Assembly (NCBI GenBank): GCA_937124505.1
Contig: CAKZKV010000119.1
Location: 1-7,164 of the forward strand
Length of the DNA: 7,164 nucleotides
Direction: 5' to 3'
From: an uncultured Alphaproteobacteria bacterium
Lineage (GTDB): Bacteria; Pseudomonadota; Alphaproteobacteria; Micavibrionales; Micavibrionaceae
Position numbers and translations under genes: made by a program. This document shows positions 5,856 through 7,164 of this stretch, one piece after another. Within the stretch, counting starts at the first letter, position 1; each line of letters begins with the position of its first letter. Under the pieces are notes generated by a model that saw only the letters and a list, made by a program, of their open reading frames with translations, made no database searches and had not been told where the DNA came from.

Positions 5856-6514
5856 TCTGATACTAACTTAAAAATTTCTTCTGCCGCTTCCTCTGGAGGC
5901 GGCAGTGTTTCCGGGTCTTCTCCCGGCATGGCCTGCGCCCGCATTTTTGTGCGCACCGCCCCCGGATTATAACCATGAACCTTGATATGAGTTTGTTCCA
6001 CTTCCTGCGCATATGCGTTGGTCAAACTGTCCAGTGCTGCCTTGGTTGCTCCGTAAACGCCCCAATAGGCACGCCCGGCTTTGGCCCCCGGACTCGTTAA
6101 AACCGTCACAACATGCGCATCTTCTGATTGACGCAACAGGGGGTCCAGCGTGCGGATCAAAGCCTGATTGGCCAGCACATTCACCTTGAATATCATCTCC
6201 ACTTCTTTGGGGGATGCATGCGCCAGAGGCCCAAGCGTCCCAAGTAATCCGGCATTGGCAATAAAGATGTCCAGCCGCCCCAGCCTATCCGCCAGAGCAG
6301 GGCCAAGGTTTTCCAGAAGCTGTACGTCTTTTAAATCCTGCGGGATCAGGGTACAACTCCCTCCGGCGGCGGTGATGTCATCCTCAAGCTCTTCCAGCGC
6401 ACCAACCGTTCGGGCGAGTGCCACTACATGAATGTTTTCTTTGGCGAATTTTATGGCCGTCGCACGTCCAATCCCTCTGGAGGCGCCGGTAATCAGAGCA
6501 ACTTTTTTATCCAT
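5849..6514 (-). CDS. Short-chain dehydrogenase/reductase (SDR), classical type
   Basis: This 221-residue cytosolic NAD(P)-dependent oxidoreductase has a Rossmann fold. The cofactor motif TGASRGIG is at 10-16, NAG at 87-89, and the active-site residues are Asn112 (KVNVLAN), Ser141 (VLTSPG) and Tyr154/Lys158 (YGATK). NPGAVRT (183-189) follows as in classical SDRs. An Arg at 35 (LART) after the second strand favours NADPH, but this is inference. The protein is slightly shorter than the usual 240-250. The substrate cannot be determined. It starts one base after the purF stop (TAGTATG) with GAAAG about 9 nt upstream, so it is probably co-transcribed and translationally coupled. An SDR next to purF is a recurrent alphaproteobacterial arrangement from general knowledge, though no purine-pathway role follows from that. 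A GC-rich intrinsic terminator overlaps its stop. Confidence 0.94.
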   Translation of the reverse strand: MDKKVALITGASRGIGRATAIKFAKENIHVVALARTVGALEELEDDITAAGGSCTLIPQDLKDVQLLENLGPALADRLGRLDIFIANAGLLGTLGPLAHASPKEVEMIFKVNVLANQALIRTLDPLLRQSEDAHVVTVLTSPGAKAGRAYWGVYGATKAALDSLTNAYAQEVEQTHIKVHGYNPGAVRTKMRAQAMPGEDPETLPPPEEAAEEIFKLVSEA

Positions 6515-6515
6515 A

Positions 6516-7164
6516 CTAGACTGCTTTCAAGATTTTGCCGCTGCAATTGCGGGTTTCATGATCTACCAATTCCACCGGGTAATCGCCGGAAAAACAGGCA
6601 TCACAATAGGCAGGTTTGTGATCATCCCGGCCTTCTTTAATATTCATTGCCCGGTACAAGCCATCAAGAGACACATAAGCGAGGCTATCCGCACCAATCT
6701 GATTCGCGATCCCTTCCACATCCATATTATGGGCGAGCAGTTCCTCGGAAGACGGCGTATCAATCCCGTAGAAACAGGGATGTTTGGTCGGCGGGGAGGT
6801 AATGCGCATGTGGACGCTCTTTGCTCCCGCTCCCCGCACCATTTCTACAATCTTGCGGGACGTCGTGCCACGGACGATTGAGTCATCGACCAGCACCACA
6901 TTCTTGCCTTGTAGAACTCCACGATTGGCGTTGTGCTTGAGACGTACACCCAGATTTCTGATTTTCTGCCCCGGTTCGATAAACGTCCGCCCGACATAGT
7001 GGTTACGAATAATGCCCAGATCAAACGGCACACCGCTTTCCTGAGAAAACCCGATGGCACTCGGCACACCGCTATCCGGTACAGGGACAATCACATCCGC
7101 CCCCTCGACAGGGGCTTCCTTAGCCAGTTCAACGCCGATCTGTCTTCTTTTCCGATAGACGGAA
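6516..7164 (-). CDS. purF: Amidophosphoribosyltransferase, C-terminal part (cut by right edge)
   Basis: PurF makes 5-phosphoribosylamine from PRPP and glutamine, the first committed step of purine synthesis. The open frame continues past the methionine at 7094 to the right edge, so 215 residues of the phosphoribosyltransferase half are visible and the N-terminal glutaminase domain lies outside. Near the start of the fragment is VIVPVPDSGVPSA. The PRPP-binding loop VVLVDDSIVRGTTS follows at fragment residues 89-102. Cysteines occur in HPCFYGID (130) and YCDACFSGDYP (187 and 190), matching C-terminal ligands of the [4Fe-4S] cluster in the Bacillus-type enzyme, which E. coli PurF lacks. The fourth ligand would lie upstream. 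The gene precedes the SDR with a 1-nt gap. Confidence 0.96.
   Translation of the reverse strand, partial: SVYRKRRQIGVELAKEAPVEGADVIVPVPDSGVPSAIGFSQESGVPFDLGIIRNHYVGRTFIEPGQKIRNLGVRLKHNANRGVLQGKNVVLVDDSIVRGTTSRKIVEMVRGAGAKSVHMRITSPPTKHPCFYGIDTPSSEELLAHNMDVEGIANQIGADSLAYVSLDGLYRAMNIKEGRDDHKPAYCDACFSGDYPVELVDHETRNCSGKILKAV

Overview
The window looks like a piece of chromosome from an alphaproteobacterium, or a close relative, with base composition near half G+C by eye. It is housekeeping sequence. The protein sequences are typical of Proteobacteria, and two gene neighbourhoods fit alphaproteobacteria from general knowledge: purF followed by a short-chain dehydrogenase, and map next to radC with a CinA-type protein nearby. 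I cannot name a genus. I see no phage, transposon, CRISPR array, tRNA or rRNA.

Layout, left to right. Positions 1-1660 hold a leftward cluster, transcribed in the order radC, an unrecognised one-helix membrane protein, then purB. purB is cut by the left edge, so only its first 166 residues are present. A hairpin at 1717-1746 separates this cluster from the leftward map gene (methionine aminopeptidase). map shares an AT-rich intergenic region (about 2570-2679) with the rightward gene for a stand-alone CinA-type molybdopterin-binding-domain protein. Positions 3487-3744 form the longest stretch without a conventional gene. It holds a promoter-like sequence, a 32-34 codon reading frame for a hydrophobic, alanine-rich peptide, and a weak terminator-like hairpin. 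A rightward PLP-dependent aminotransferase follows, then an MscS mechanosensitive channel with its own likely promoter. mscS converges tail to tail on a leftward pair, purF followed by an SDR oxidoreductase. Their stop codons are two bases apart, inside one palindrome that also serves as the SDR terminator. purF runs off the right edge, so only its last 215 residues are seen.

Functionally, two purine biosynthesis genes bracket the window: purF (first committed step) on the right and purB (AICAR and AMP branches) on the left, both leftward. Between them are protein maturation (map), a JAMM-family protein of unsettled role (radC), nucleotide or cofactor-type metabolism (the CinA-like protein), amino-acid or keto-acid transamination, and osmotic protection (mscS). 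These genes do not form one pathway. The tight 1-nt junctions (unknown gene/purB and purF/SDR) suggest that each pair is co-translated.

I found no clearly new multi-gene system. The items most worth checking are the small hydrophobic peptide ORF near 3538, the unknown membrane protein between radC and purB, and the stop-codon palindrome at 5840-5855.
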